The notes beneath the pieces were generated by a model. The model searched no databases and was not told where the DNA came from. It saw only the letters and a program-made list of their open reading frames with translations. From CAZTHM01 sp041946825 (lineage in GTDB: Bacteria; Acidobacteriota; Terriglobia; UBA7540), in the NCBI GenBank assembly GCA_041946825.1, contig JBHGBD010000038.1:1-36767 (forward strand): a stretch of 36,767 nt of DNA, written 5' to 3'. Shown here one piece after another: positions 15,480 to 22,890 of this stretch. Each line of letters opens with the position of its first letter. The stretch's first letter is position 1. A program made the translations under genes and the position numbers.

Positions 15480-15495
15480 TGTCGGCGCGCCGACA
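15480..15495. repeat. 16-bp palindrome, copy 1
   Basis: TGTCGGCGCGCCGACA is a perfect palindrome, 102 bp past the ATPase stop. A perfect 17-bp dyad follows 65 bp later. Confidence 0.75.
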
Positions 15496-15560
15496 TTTTC
15501 TGAAGTCTTACGCGAAGTTGTAAATAGTCAGGGTTGAGGGGGGAGGCGCTTCCCGAATAG

Positions 15561-15577
15561 TTAAAGTAATACTTTAA
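15561..15577. repeat. 17-bp dyad motif, perfect intergenic copy
   Basis: TTAAAGTAATACTTTAA is a perfect inverted repeat (7-bp arms, 3-bp centre) matching the consensus at every defined position. Confidence 0.8.
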
Positions 15578-15591
15578 GGTGGAGAGGTTTA

Positions 15592-15750
15592 GAGCGCGGG
15601 AGCAGAGATTCCGCCTTCAGTTGGCGAAGTCCTGCATCGCCATTTCGGCGCGAACAGAGCTCGCGTACTCCAAGGTGGGCAGGCCAATAGCATTTCGCCC
15701 ACCACCCCGTACCCCTCCTGAACCAGGAGGGGAGTAAGTGGCCCGCGCTC
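15592..15750. repeat. Palindromic element with GAGCGCGGG ends
   Basis: GAGCGCGGG (15592-15600) is inverted at 15742-15750. Inside, CCCCTCCTG (15712-15720) and CAGGAGGGG (15724-15732) form a 9-bp hairpin with a 3-nt loop. It may be a non-autonomous repeat, and the hairpin could also terminate transcripts. Confidence 0.55.
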
Positions 15751-15779
15751 CCGAAGACGCCGATCACAGATCGACGCTA

Positions 15780-15875
15780 TGTAGCGCCGGGCGGAACTCG
15801 TCCGGATGGTTTTCATCGGGAGCCCGGCATGCCGCCCTCCCGATTTCATCGGGACAAGTTCCGGGCGGCGCTACA
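15780..15875. repeat. 96-bp palindromic element abutting the M13 gene
   Basis: TGTAGCGCCGGGCGGAACT at the left and AGTTCCGGGCGGCGCTACA at the right are inverted repeats with two mismatches over 19 bp. Internally CATCGGGAG and CTCCCGAT also pair. It ends 2 bp from the M13 stop codon. Confidence 0.7.
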
Positions 15876-15876
15876 G

Positions 15877-17919
15877 TTACCAAATCACGCAACGCTCGGC
15901 GGCGGGGCGAACCATAGCATCACCCGACTTGCAGCCAAACGCCTTGGCGAACGCGGGCGCATTGGCGAGCGTGCCATTCAGACGGAAGCGCGGAAGCGGG
16001 TGCGGGTCGGTATTCGCCAACAGGCGCGCGTACTCGGCGCGCATGTTGGTCGACCAGATTTGCGCGAAGCCCAGGAAGAACCTCTGTTCAGGCGTGAAGC
16101 CGTCGATATCTTTCGGGCGCGGCTTCCCTTCCAGCGATTTCTGGTATGCGGCAAAGGCGATGGTCAGCCCGCCGAGATCAGCGATGCTTTCGCCTTCCAC
16201 CAGCTTGCCATTCATGTGCAGGCCCTTCTCGACTTCGTAGCCGTCGAACTGCTTCTCGATGCACGCGGCGCTGGCTTTGAATTTCATCAAATCATCTTCC
16301 GACCACCAGTTCTTGAGGTTGCCCTGGGCGTCGAATTGCGAGCCCTGATCGTCAAAGCCGTGCGTCATCTCGTGGCCGATCACCGCGCCCATGCCACCGT
16401 AATTGACGGCGTCGTCGGCGTTGGGATCGAAGAACGGCGGCTGAAGGATTCCCGCCGGGAATACGATCTCGTTCATCAGCGGATTGTAGTAGGCATTCAC
16501 GGTCGGCGGGGTCATCCCCCATTCGGTACGGTCGAGTGGTTTTCCCACCTTATTCAAGTCGCGCTTGAACTCGAAATTGTTTGCCCGAAACATGTTTTCG
16601 GCGTGATTGTCGCGCGTGATCTCAAGCGTCGAATAATCCCGCCACTTGTCCGGATATCCGATCTTGCGCGCGAAAGCTTCGAGTTTCTCGATGGCCTTCT
16701 GGCGCGTGGCGTCGCCCATCCAGCTCAGCGTTTTGATGTCGCTACGCAGCGCCGCTTCGAGATTATTCACCATTTCCAGCGCGCGAGCCTTGGCGGTGGG
16801 GGTGAAGTACTTCTCGACATAGACCTGCCCAAGCGCCTCGCCCAGGGCCTGGTCGGTGGCGCGGACGCAGCGCTTCCAGCGCTCCAGGTTTTGCTTGGTT
16901 CCCGTCAGCACAGTACCCTTGAAGTGGAAATCTTCGTCCACGAAGGCCGCTGAGAGTCGGGGCGCGGCGGAATTGATGAGCTGCCAGCGCAGGTAGGTCT
17001 TCCAGTCGGCGATCGGGACCGCGGTTAGCATGCGGTCCATTTCTTTGAAGAAGTCGGGTGTGGCGACGTTAATCTCGCCCTTCCCCGCCAAGCCCTGCGT
17101 GGCGAAGTAGCCGTCCCAGTCGTAGGTGGGCGCGAGTTTCTTCAGCTCGGAAACCGCCATGCGATGATAGACAGCGTTGGGATCGCGACGCTGGACCTTG
17201 GTCATCGAGGCCTTGGCCAGGCTGGTTTCAATATCCATCACGGTATTGGCGTGGGCCGAGGCTTTGGCGGAATCCTCGCCCATCAGCTCAAACATCTTCT
17301 GGACATGCTTGACATATTCGTCGCGCGTCTGCTTCGACTTGTCGTCATCCTTGGTGTAGTAGTCCCGGTCAGGCAGGCCCAGGCCGCTCTGGTCGATCTC
17401 GCCAATCACCTGGGTGCTGTTCTTGAAGTCCTGGGTGGAATCGACAATGAAGAAGGCACGCACGCCAACACTCTGCAGGCGCGCTATCTCGGCCTGAAGG
17501 CTCTTGAGGTCGCTGACCTTGTCGATGCGGGCAAGCTCGGGCTCGAGCGGTTTCAAGCCGTCGGCGTTGGCCTTGGCTTCGTCCATGCAAGCGGCGTAGA
17601 AGTCACCCACCTTCTGCTCGTTCGAGCCGCGCGGGGCGGACTGGTTCTTGGCCGCGGCTTCCAGAATCTCGCGCAGGTGGTCGCGATTGTTCTCCGCCAG
17701 GATATTGAAGCTGCCCCAGCTTGGGTAGGCCGCAGGGATGGGATTCTTCGCCATCCAACCGCCATTCGCGAATTGGTTGAAGTCTTCGCAGGGCTTGCAG
17801 CTTCGATCGAGATTCGCCACGTCAAAACCCCAACCGGCGCTTGGGCCTAGCGGGGCGGCCACGGCAAGGCCGAATGCCGACAACAGAGAAAGACAAAGCC
17901 AAACCTTCAAGTTTCGCAT
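15877..17919 (-). CDS. M13-family metallopeptidase (neprilysin/PepO-like), secreted
   Basis: This zinc endopeptidase of 680 residues is predicted to be exported by its N-terminal signal peptide (VWLCLSLLSAFGLAVAAP). The mature start, DRSCKPCEDFNQFANGGW, is the standard M13 opening. The active site is H516-E-M-T-H520 (GHEMTHGFDDQG) with third ligand E577 in GESIADLGGL and the usual Asp (D581). NAYYNPLMNEIVFPAGILQPPF and the C-terminal CVIW are also family hallmarks. Length and order match full M13 enzymes, so it is probably active on periplasmic or external peptides. Its start codon lies inside a variant copy of the 17-bp dyad. The upstream gap is divergent with aroF. Confidence 0.95.
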   Translation of the reverse strand: MRNLKVWLCLSLLSAFGLAVAAPLGPSAGWGFDVANLDRSCKPCEDFNQFANGGWMAKNPIPAAYPSWGSFNILAENNRDHLREILEAAAKNQSAPRGSNEQKVGDFYAACMDEAKANADGLKPLEPELARIDKVSDLKSLQAEIARLQSVGVRAFFIVDSTQDFKNSTQVIGEIDQSGLGLPDRDYYTKDDDKSKQTRDEYVKHVQKMFELMGEDSAKASAHANTVMDIETSLAKASMTKVQRRDPNAVYHRMAVSELKKLAPTYDWDGYFATQGLAGKGEINVATPDFFKEMDRMLTAVPIADWKTYLRWQLINSAAPRLSAAFVDEDFHFKGTVLTGTKQNLERWKRCVRATDQALGEALGQVYVEKYFTPTAKARALEMVNNLEAALRSDIKTLSWMGDATRQKAIEKLEAFARKIGYPDKWRDYSTLEITRDNHAENMFRANNFEFKRDLNKVGKPLDRTEWGMTPPTVNAYYNPLMNEIVFPAGILQPPFFDPNADDAVNYGGMGAVIGHEMTHGFDDQGSQFDAQGNLKNWWSEDDLMKFKASAACIEKQFDGYEVEKGLHMNGKLVEGESIADLGGLTIAFAAYQKSLEGKPRPKDIDGFTPEQRFFLGFAQIWSTNMRAEYARLLANTDPHPLPRFRLNGTLANAPAFAKAFGCKSGDAMVRPAAERCVIW
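16553..16569. repeat. 17-bp dyad motif, copy in the M13 gene
   Basis: TTCAAGTCGCGCTTGAA matches at 13 of 14 positions and falls in the E-F-K-R-D-L-N codons. Confidence 0.6.
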
Positions 17920-17922
17920 TAA
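17906..17922. repeat. 17-bp dyad motif, variant over the M13 start codon
   Basis: TTCAAGTTTCGCATTAA matches at 12 of 14 positions. The CAT at 17917-17919 is the M13 start codon on the minus strand. The variant arm GCATTAA recurs at 20516-20522. Confidence 0.5.
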
Positions 17923-17976
17923 GTTTTCACCTCAAGTGGAATGAGATCGAAGTTGTTGCGCTCCAGCAGTGCGCCC

Positions 17977-18039
17977 GCCCTCACCCGTCCCGATCCCGCT
18001 CGGAGCGGGACGGGACACCCTCTCCCCGAGGGAGAGGGC
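17977..18039. repeat. 63-bp intergenic repeat, copy B
   Basis: It is the inverted near-identical partner of 6918-6980 (61 of 63). It lies in the 299-bp divergent gap between M13 and aroF. The rest of that gap (18040-18218) shows nothing I can assign beyond weak promoter-like hexamers. Confidence 0.85.
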
Positions 18040-18218
18040 AGTAATCACGCGAATCAGCCATTCTCCCCGTTCTTCCGGGCGGAAACGCAAGCCACAAGGA
18101 TATACGAAAAGCCGGAGCCAAATGGTTCATTTCGTCGCGCTGATTGCTTCGACACACCACCTGCACTAAACTACCCGATAGTCGGTTAGACGACAGGGCT
18201 CAGAAAAGGGCAGGAAGA

Positions 18219-19250
18219 ATGCTGATCGTTATGAAGCCGCAGGCGACCGAGGAAGATATCCGACGCGTCTGCGCCAGGATCGAAGCGATGGGCTACCGCG
18301 CGCACCCGATGCCCGGGGCGCAGCGGACGGCGATTGGCATCACCGGCAATCAAGGGGCGCTTGAGGCGGCGGAATTTGAAGTCCTGCCCGGCGTCGCCGA
18401 AGCCATCCGCGTTTCGAAGCCCTACAAGCTGGTCAGCCGCGAGGTCAAGAGCGAAGACTCGCTCCTTCGCGTTGGTACGGGTGACGCGGCCGTGACCATC
18501 GGCGGGCGCGAACTCGCCATCATCGCCGGGCCGTGCGCCATTGAGAGCCGCGAGCAGGCTTTTGCGGTCGCCGGCGCAGTCCGCAAGGCAGGCGCGCGCC
18601 TGTTCCGCGGCGGCGCTTTCAAGCCGCGCACTTCTCCCTACAGTTTCCAGGGATTAGGTAAAGAAGCACTGGAGATTCTGGCCGAGGTAAGGCGGGAGTT
18701 CGGCCTTGCCATTGTCACCGAAACGATCGACCCGGAGAACTGCGAACTGGTCGAAGAATACGCCGACGTCCTGCAAATCGGCGCGCGCAACATGCAGAAC
18801 TTCTCGCTGCTCAAGCGCGCGGGGCGCTCGAAGAAGCCGGTGCTGCTCAAGCGCGGGATGTCGGCGACGCTGGAAGAATTCCTGATGGCCGCGGAATACA
18901 TCCTATCCGAGGGCAACTACAACGTCATCCTCTGCGAGCGCGGCGTGCGCACATTCGCCGACCACTCGCGCAACACGCTCGACCTGAGCGTGGTCCCGGC
19001 CGTCAAGCGCCTTTCCCACCTGCCCATCATTGTGGACCCGAGCCATGGGACGGGCATCCGCGAAAAGGTCACGCCGCTGGCGCGCGCCGCGGTGGCGGTG
19101 GGCGCGGACGGCCTGATCGTCGAGGTCCACGCTGAGCCCGAGCGCGCGCTTTCCGACGGCTACCAGTCGCTCTATCCCGACCAGTTCGAAGCCCTGATGG
19201 CGCAGGTCACGGCCATCGCCGCCGTAGTGGGAAGGACGACCACAAATTGA
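18219..19250 (+). CDS. aroF: 3-deoxy-7-phosphoheptulonate synthase (DAHP synthase, type I-beta)
   Basis: The enzyme makes DAHP from PEP and erythrose 4-phosphate, the first step of the shikimate pathway. The 343 residues have an N-terminal ferredoxin-like regulatory domain (MLIVMKPQATEEDIRRVC, residues 1 to about 65), as in Thermotoga-type enzymes. A TIM barrel follows with GPCAIES at 104-110, KPRTSPYSFQG from K135, and VDPSHGTGIREK around D273-H276. ATG 18219 is chosen because the regulatory domain starts there and AAGGGCAGGA lies just upstream; the longer frame from 18144 is unlikely. The FL domain suggests feedback by aromatic amino acids. Its TGA lies inside a 7-bp tandem array. Confidence 0.95.
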   Translation: MLIVMKPQATEEDIRRVCARIEAMGYRAHPMPGAQRTAIGITGNQGALEAAEFEVLPGVAEAIRVSKPYKLVSREVKSEDSLLRVGTGDAAVTIGGRELAIIAGPCAIESREQAFAVAGAVRKAGARLFRGGAFKPRTSPYSFQGLGKEALEILAEVRREFGLAIVTETIDPENCELVEEYADVLQIGARNMQNFSLLKRAGRSKKPVLLKRGMSATLEEFLMAAEYILSEGNYNVILCERGVRTFADHSRNTLDLSVVPAVKRLSHLPIIVDPSHGTGIREKVTPLARAAVAVGADGLIVEVHAEPERALSDGYQSLYPDQFEALMAQVTAIAAVVGRTTTN

Positions 19251-19264
19251 AAATTGACAATTGA
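19244..19264. repeat. 7-bp tandem array (AAATTGA), left arm, over the aroF stop
   Basis: Units are AAATTGA, AAATTGA and CAATTGA. The first unit supplies the aroF TGA stop (19248-19250). Bases 19244-19256 are the exact inverse of 19345-19357 (13 bp). Confidence 0.75.
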
Positions 19265-19292
19265 GGACAAGCCATATCAATCGGGTATCCGC

Positions 19293-20492
19293 GTGAGAAA
19301 TCTCTCTCCCCTCCGCAAGGCGGAATTCAATCCAGGTCATCGTCCAATTTTCAATTTACAATTTTCAATCTTCAATTCCCTCCCCGTGCTGCTGACCGCG
19401 GCCATGCTCTTGACCGCGTGTTCCCGCAAGCCCGCTCCGCCCAAGCCATACCTGGCCTTCGTCGCCTCACGGGAAACACAGGCGGTCATGGTAGCGGATC
19501 TTGCCTCCTTTGGTGTTGTGGCAACAATTCCCGTGGCCCGGCCCGAGCGTGTGGTCGTCCGGCCGCACGCCAGGCAAGTCTGGGCGCTCTCCGCCGACGG
19601 CGAGATTTCCGTGATCGAAATTCCGAACCTGAAAGTCACTGAGAGCGGCCGGCCGGGCGGCAGCGCTCGCGACCTTCGGTTCGCGCCGGACGGACGCCAG
19701 GCATATTTCCTGAATCCCGCCAAAGAAGAAATTGTCTTTGTGGACGCGGACAGCTTGAAGGTTGCCGCCAGCGTTCGCGTCGGAGCCCCGCTTTCGAGCC
19801 TGGCGCTGTCACCCGACGGAAAGACGCTGGTGGCAGCCTCCGCCGCCGCGAACCGGCTCTACGTTGTCGACGCCAGATCTCGCGCGCTGCTTGGCTCGGC
19901 GGAAGTGGGTAAAGAGCCGGGCGAGACTGTCATCCTTCCGGACAATTCGAAGGCTTTCGTCGCCGACGCGGGCGAGCAGAAGCTCTCGGCGGTTGACATC
20001 GCGACGCGACAATTGCTTTCGCATATCGAGTTAGGAATGAAACCTGGGCCGCTTTTGCTGAAACCTGACGGTGGCGAGGTATTCGTTCTCTGCCCCCAGG
20101 CCGCGACGCTGGCGATTGTGGACGCTTTCCACGATAACGTCTCGCAGAACTTCCCTACTGGCCGCGAGCCGTCAGCGGCGGTGATCCGGAAAGACTCGAC
20201 CGTGCTGTACATCGCCAATGCCGGAGACGGTTCCGTGACCACCTTCGACGTTCAGAACCGAGTGGTGATCGCCTCAACCCAGGTCGGCAAAGAACCGCGG
20301 GCGCTCGCCCTCACTCCCGATGAACGATTCCTTGTGGCGGCCGATGCCGCAACCTCGAGCCTTGCCGTCCTCGTCGCCGAGCCGGAACGCCTGGCCAGGA
20401 TGCGCTCGGGCCTGGTGACCACCATCCCCGTAGGGGCCGGGCCGGTGGACGTGGTGATACCCAGTTGGCTGAGGGATGAGTCGGCTGAGTGA
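19293..20492 (+). CDS. YVTN-type beta-propeller lipoprotein
   Basis: The protein is about 400 residues with a lipoprotein signal, LPVLLTAAMLLTAC, the lipobox Cys preceding SRKPAPPKP. About seven repeats follow of the form YVVDARSRALLGSAEVGKEP and LALSPDGKTLVAAS, typical of YVTN/NHL-like propellers, probably periplasmic or outer-membrane attached. Its ligand or partner is unknown; such proteins often have no defined reaction. The start is uncertain. GTG 19293 gives a basic N-terminus but has no Shine-Dalgarno; TTG 19254 and GTG 19386 are alternatives. A five-unit heptamer array (19345-19379) lies inside the reading frame before the signal segment, so the true start may be downstream of it. It follows aroF closely. 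Confidence 0.72.
   Translation: MRNLSPLRKAEFNPGHRPIFNLQFSIFNSLPVLLTAAMLLTACSRKPAPPKPYLAFVASRETQAVMVADLASFGVVATIPVARPERVVVRPHARQVWALSADGEISVIEIPNLKVTESGRPGGSARDLRFAPDGRQAYFLNPAKEEIVFVDADSLKVAASVRVGAPLSSLALSPDGKTLVAASAAANRLYVVDARSRALLGSAEVGKEPGETVILPDNSKAFVADAGEQKLSAVDIATRQLLSHIELGMKPGPLLLKPDGGEVFVLCPQAATLAIVDAFHDNVSQNFPTGREPSAAVIRKDSTVLYIANAGDGSVTTFDVQNRVVIASTQVGKEPRALALTPDERFLVAADAATSSLAVLVAEPERLARMRSGLVTTIPVGAGPVDVVIPSWLRDESAE
19345..19379. repeat. 7-bp tandem array (CAATTTT), right arm
   Basis: Units are CAATTTT, CAATTTA, CAATTTT, CAATCTT and CAATTCC, inverted relative to 19244-19264. If translated in the lipoprotein frame it gives FNLQFSIFNS, probably an annotation artefact. Confidence 0.8.
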
Positions 20493-20505
20493 ACTTCAGA
20501 AGCAT

Positions 20506-20522
20506 TTAAAGTAAAGCATTAA
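20506..20522. repeat. 17-bp dyad motif, intergenic variant
   Basis: TTAAAGTAAAGCATTAA matches at 12 of 14 positions, 14 bp past the propeller-gene stop. A weaker copy, TGAAAGTTTTGCTTGAG (11 of 14), lies at 20573-20589, just before the 16-bp palindrome. Confidence 0.55.
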
Positions 20523-20593
20523 GTCCAGAATGGACTCGGGCGGGAATGCAATCTTGTGTTGAATTGCAGGGCTGAAAGTTTTGCTTGAGGAAT

Positions 20594-20609
20594 TGTCGAC
20601 GCGCCGACT
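20594..20609. repeat. 16-bp palindrome, copy 2
   Basis: TGTCGACGCGCCGACT, with one mismatch at the outer base, overlaps the GH57 stop codon (20608-20610) at the convergent junction. Confidence 0.65.
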
Positions 20610-22776
20610 ACCACCCTCCCAGTTCTTCAGTGAGCTCCAGGTTCAACCAACCCTCTGCCGGAATAACCTGGAGCGGAAGGTCCTCCGCCCAAAGGGAGAC
20701 TTGGAGACGGCTGGGCTGGCCCAACCCGAGGCCGAGGAGTTGGTAGTCGCCGCCCATCTCGAATACGCGATCAAACGCCACCTGCAGGCGGTCGCCGGTT
20801 CCGAGCGGAACGAGGATCTGTTCGTCGTATTTCCAGAACTCAATCAATCCGAGTTTCCCCTGCTCGACCAAAGCGTGCAGTCGCGCCCGGCCCGCGCCGT
20901 CGATGTTGACGCGAATTTCGAACCTGGGGAACCCGGTGAGGAACTGGGGATGCAGGTCCAGCCGGAGATAAAGCGCGCGCGGCCCGCTGCCATAGTACAG
21001 AGCTTCGAGCGCCTCTTCCCCGCCATGCATCGTCCCGGACAGGTAGTCGGGGGTGTAGACCCCCGCGCCCAGCCATTCGAAGTAATTCGTCACCCGGCCG
21101 TCCACCCGCGGCTCGATGTGGGCTGAAGGAGCCGTGACCCTGGCGCGAACGCGCGGCCGCTTGATGGGAGTTGCCAATTCATCGGGCGGCGAATCGCCCA
21201 GGAGCCGGTAAATATTGCTGAGATGCTTGCGATAGAGGAGATCGAATTCCTCGTCGTGCGCGCTGGAATGCTCGGGGCCGTACCACCAGCACCAGTCACT
21301 GCCTTCGGCAATCCAGAGTTCCTGCTCCGCGAGGCTGACATCTTTCGGGTCCAAGCCCGGATCACGCGATTTCTTGGCGAAGAATTCGCGCGCGTCGACG
21401 AGCAAATCCCAGGCGAGATTGTCCTCTTCGGCGCCAATCCAGATGTCAAAGTTGGCGTTGATCCAGGAACCCGGCACGATGTGCGCGAGCGTTCCGGGGG
21501 TCGTGACTTCGAGGGCTTCGCTCGCGGTTACAGCGCGAAGCTCGGAGTCTGCGGCGATGCGTCCATAAAAGGCTCTCAAGAACTCCCGCCCGTTACGGGG
21601 GAAAAATTCCCAGGCGTTTTCCCCGTCGAGAATCACGGAAACCACGGCGGGAGTGTTCCCGGTGCTTCGCCCGGCGGCTTTAATGCGATGGTGGAGATCC
21701 GCCGCGGCCGCCTGCGGGTCCATCCGCGAGTAGACAAACCCAATTAAGTCCGAAAGCTGGTGGTCGCGGAAGAAGACCGAAATGGGGCGCTCACCGATTT
21801 GAAGGCGGTGCGGCCGGTAAAGGTCCGTTCCCCCGGCCACTGTCCCGTCGGCCTGCCGGTAGAACCCGGATCGAAGCGAGCGGGCGAGCACTCCCTCGTC
21901 CGTCGCGGCCCATTGGAAGCCCTCTTCCGCCGCCATCGTCAACACTTCGTCGGAGACACTCCCTTCGCTCGGCCAGAGTCCCCGCGGCCGGGAGCCAAAT
22001 ACTCTTTCGTGGAGTCCTACGGCTGCCCTGAGTTGTGCCCTTGCGTCCTCCGGGTGCCGGAACACTTTGCGTGGTAATGCGACGCCCGGGTGCGACTCCT
22101 CGGCCACGTTCGAATTGCATAGTAGAGGGAGAATGGGATGGTAGAACGGCGAAGTGGAAAGCTCGATTTGCCCCCGTTGGCTGGCCCCCCGGCATTCTTC
22201 AAGTGTTACTTTAAATATCTCAATTCCCTTTCTGCGCAGTTTGGACTTGTCTTCTTCCGTGTAGCCGCGCTCCTTTTTGACCAGCCGCTTGACCTCGGCA
22301 TCGCCCTCCAGGTAAATCTCGTCGAACCACGCAAGCTGAGACAATACTTGAAGGTCGAGCACATCCTGAGCCCCGAGAAGCCGCAAGCCGTTCTCGCGTC
22401 GCGCGCCCTGACTCCTTTCGAAGAGCTCCCGGAAGCGGGGATAGCGGTAGAGGAGGTTCTCTCGGTTCAGGTGGAAGGCGAAATCCAGCAATTTCCCTCG
22501 GTCATCGTCGCTCAGGTCGCGCACTGGTTTGAAGGCGATTTCGTAAGGCTCTTCCCGGGCCGCATCCCGGGCGTAGTCTTCAAGCTGCGCCACGAGCGAG
22601 GGAACCATATTGAAGGTGACGTGGACGGATGGGAACTCGCGCAGGATGGCCACCATCCCGAAATAATCCTTGAGCGCGTGCAGCCTCACCCAGGGCATGG
22701 CATAGGTGTTGTCCGCCAAGTCCTTGTAGAAGGGCTGGTGCATGTGCCAGAGGAGCATGAGGTGGGTCTGAGGCAT
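20608..22776 (-). CDS. Glycoside hydrolase family 57 protein
   Basis: This 722-residue cytoplasmic-type protein has no signal peptide. The GH57 barrel starts with LMLLWHMHQPFYKD (HxHQP signature), followed by FNMVPSLVAQLEDY. The likely nucleophile is E271 in GLWPSEGSVSDE and the acid/base D384 in ILDGENAWEFF, matching amylopullulanase-type GH57 enzymes that act on alpha-glucans. The C-terminal 200 residues form a beta-rich domain that includes DYLSGTMHGGEEALEALYYG. Substrate cannot be fixed from sequence; alpha-1,4/1,6-glucan such as glycogen is most likely. It converges with the propeller gene and is divergent from lptFG. Residues 188-193 contain the dyad motif as unusually AT-rich codons. 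Confidence 0.9.
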   Translation of the reverse strand: MPQTHLMLLWHMHQPFYKDLADNTYAMPWVRLHALKDYFGMVAILREFPSVHVTFNMVPSLVAQLEDYARDAAREEPYEIAFKPVRDLSDDDRGKLLDFAFHLNRENLLYRYPRFRELFERSQGARRENGLRLLGAQDVLDLQVLSQLAWFDEIYLEGDAEVKRLVKKERGYTEEDKSKLRRKGIEIFKVTLEECRGASQRGQIELSTSPFYHPILPLLCNSNVAEESHPGVALPRKVFRHPEDARAQLRAAVGLHERVFGSRPRGLWPSEGSVSDEVLTMAAEEGFQWAATDEGVLARSLRSGFYRQADGTVAGGTDLYRPHRLQIGERPISVFFRDHQLSDLIGFVYSRMDPQAAAADLHHRIKAAGRSTGNTPAVVSVILDGENAWEFFPRNGREFLRAFYGRIAADSELRAVTASEALEVTTPGTLAHIVPGSWINANFDIWIGAEEDNLAWDLLVDAREFFAKKSRDPGLDPKDVSLAEQELWIAEGSDWCWWYGPEHSSAHDEEFDLLYRKHLSNIYRLLGDSPPDELATPIKRPRVRARVTAPSAHIEPRVDGRVTNYFEWLGAGVYTPDYLSGTMHGGEEALEALYYGSGPRALYLRLDLHPQFLTGFPRFEIRVNIDGAGRARLHALVEQGKLGLIEFWKYDEQILVPLGTGDRLQVAFDRVFEMGGDYQLLGLGLGQPSRLQVSLWAEDLPLQVIPAEGWLNLELTEELGGW
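22198..22214. repeat. 17-bp dyad motif, copy in the GH57 gene
   Basis: TTCAAGTGTTACTTTAA matches the degenerate consensus at every defined position. On the gene strand it reads F-K-V-T-L-E as TTT AAA GTA ACA CTT GAA. It shares an identical 20-mer with leuS. Confidence 0.8.
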
Positions 22777-22890
22777 GAGGCTTGAGCGCTGATTCTTTAC
22801 GGCCCGAAAGCCGATGTGTTAGCATGGCCGGGTTGGCTGGGGTGTCCCGAATTTCATGAGCGCCTGGGTCACCGCGATCGAAAGCCCGCC

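Larger units (their letters stand above)
15379..15876. other. Repeat-dense intergenic region, no gene seen
   Basis: This 498-bp gap separates the convergent ATPase and M13 genes. In order it holds the 16-bp palindrome (15480), a perfect 17-bp dyad (15561), a palindromic element with a strong internal hairpin (15592-15750) and a second palindromic element (15780-15875) that ends 2 bp from the M13 stop. The region 15379-15479 has nothing recognisable. ORFs here are short and lack family features. Confidence 0.7.

Noticed and set aside
15829..16953. A 374-codon plus-strand ORF over the M13 gene
   Set aside because: It is a frame shadow of a clear M13 peptidase and has no ribosome site or family content.
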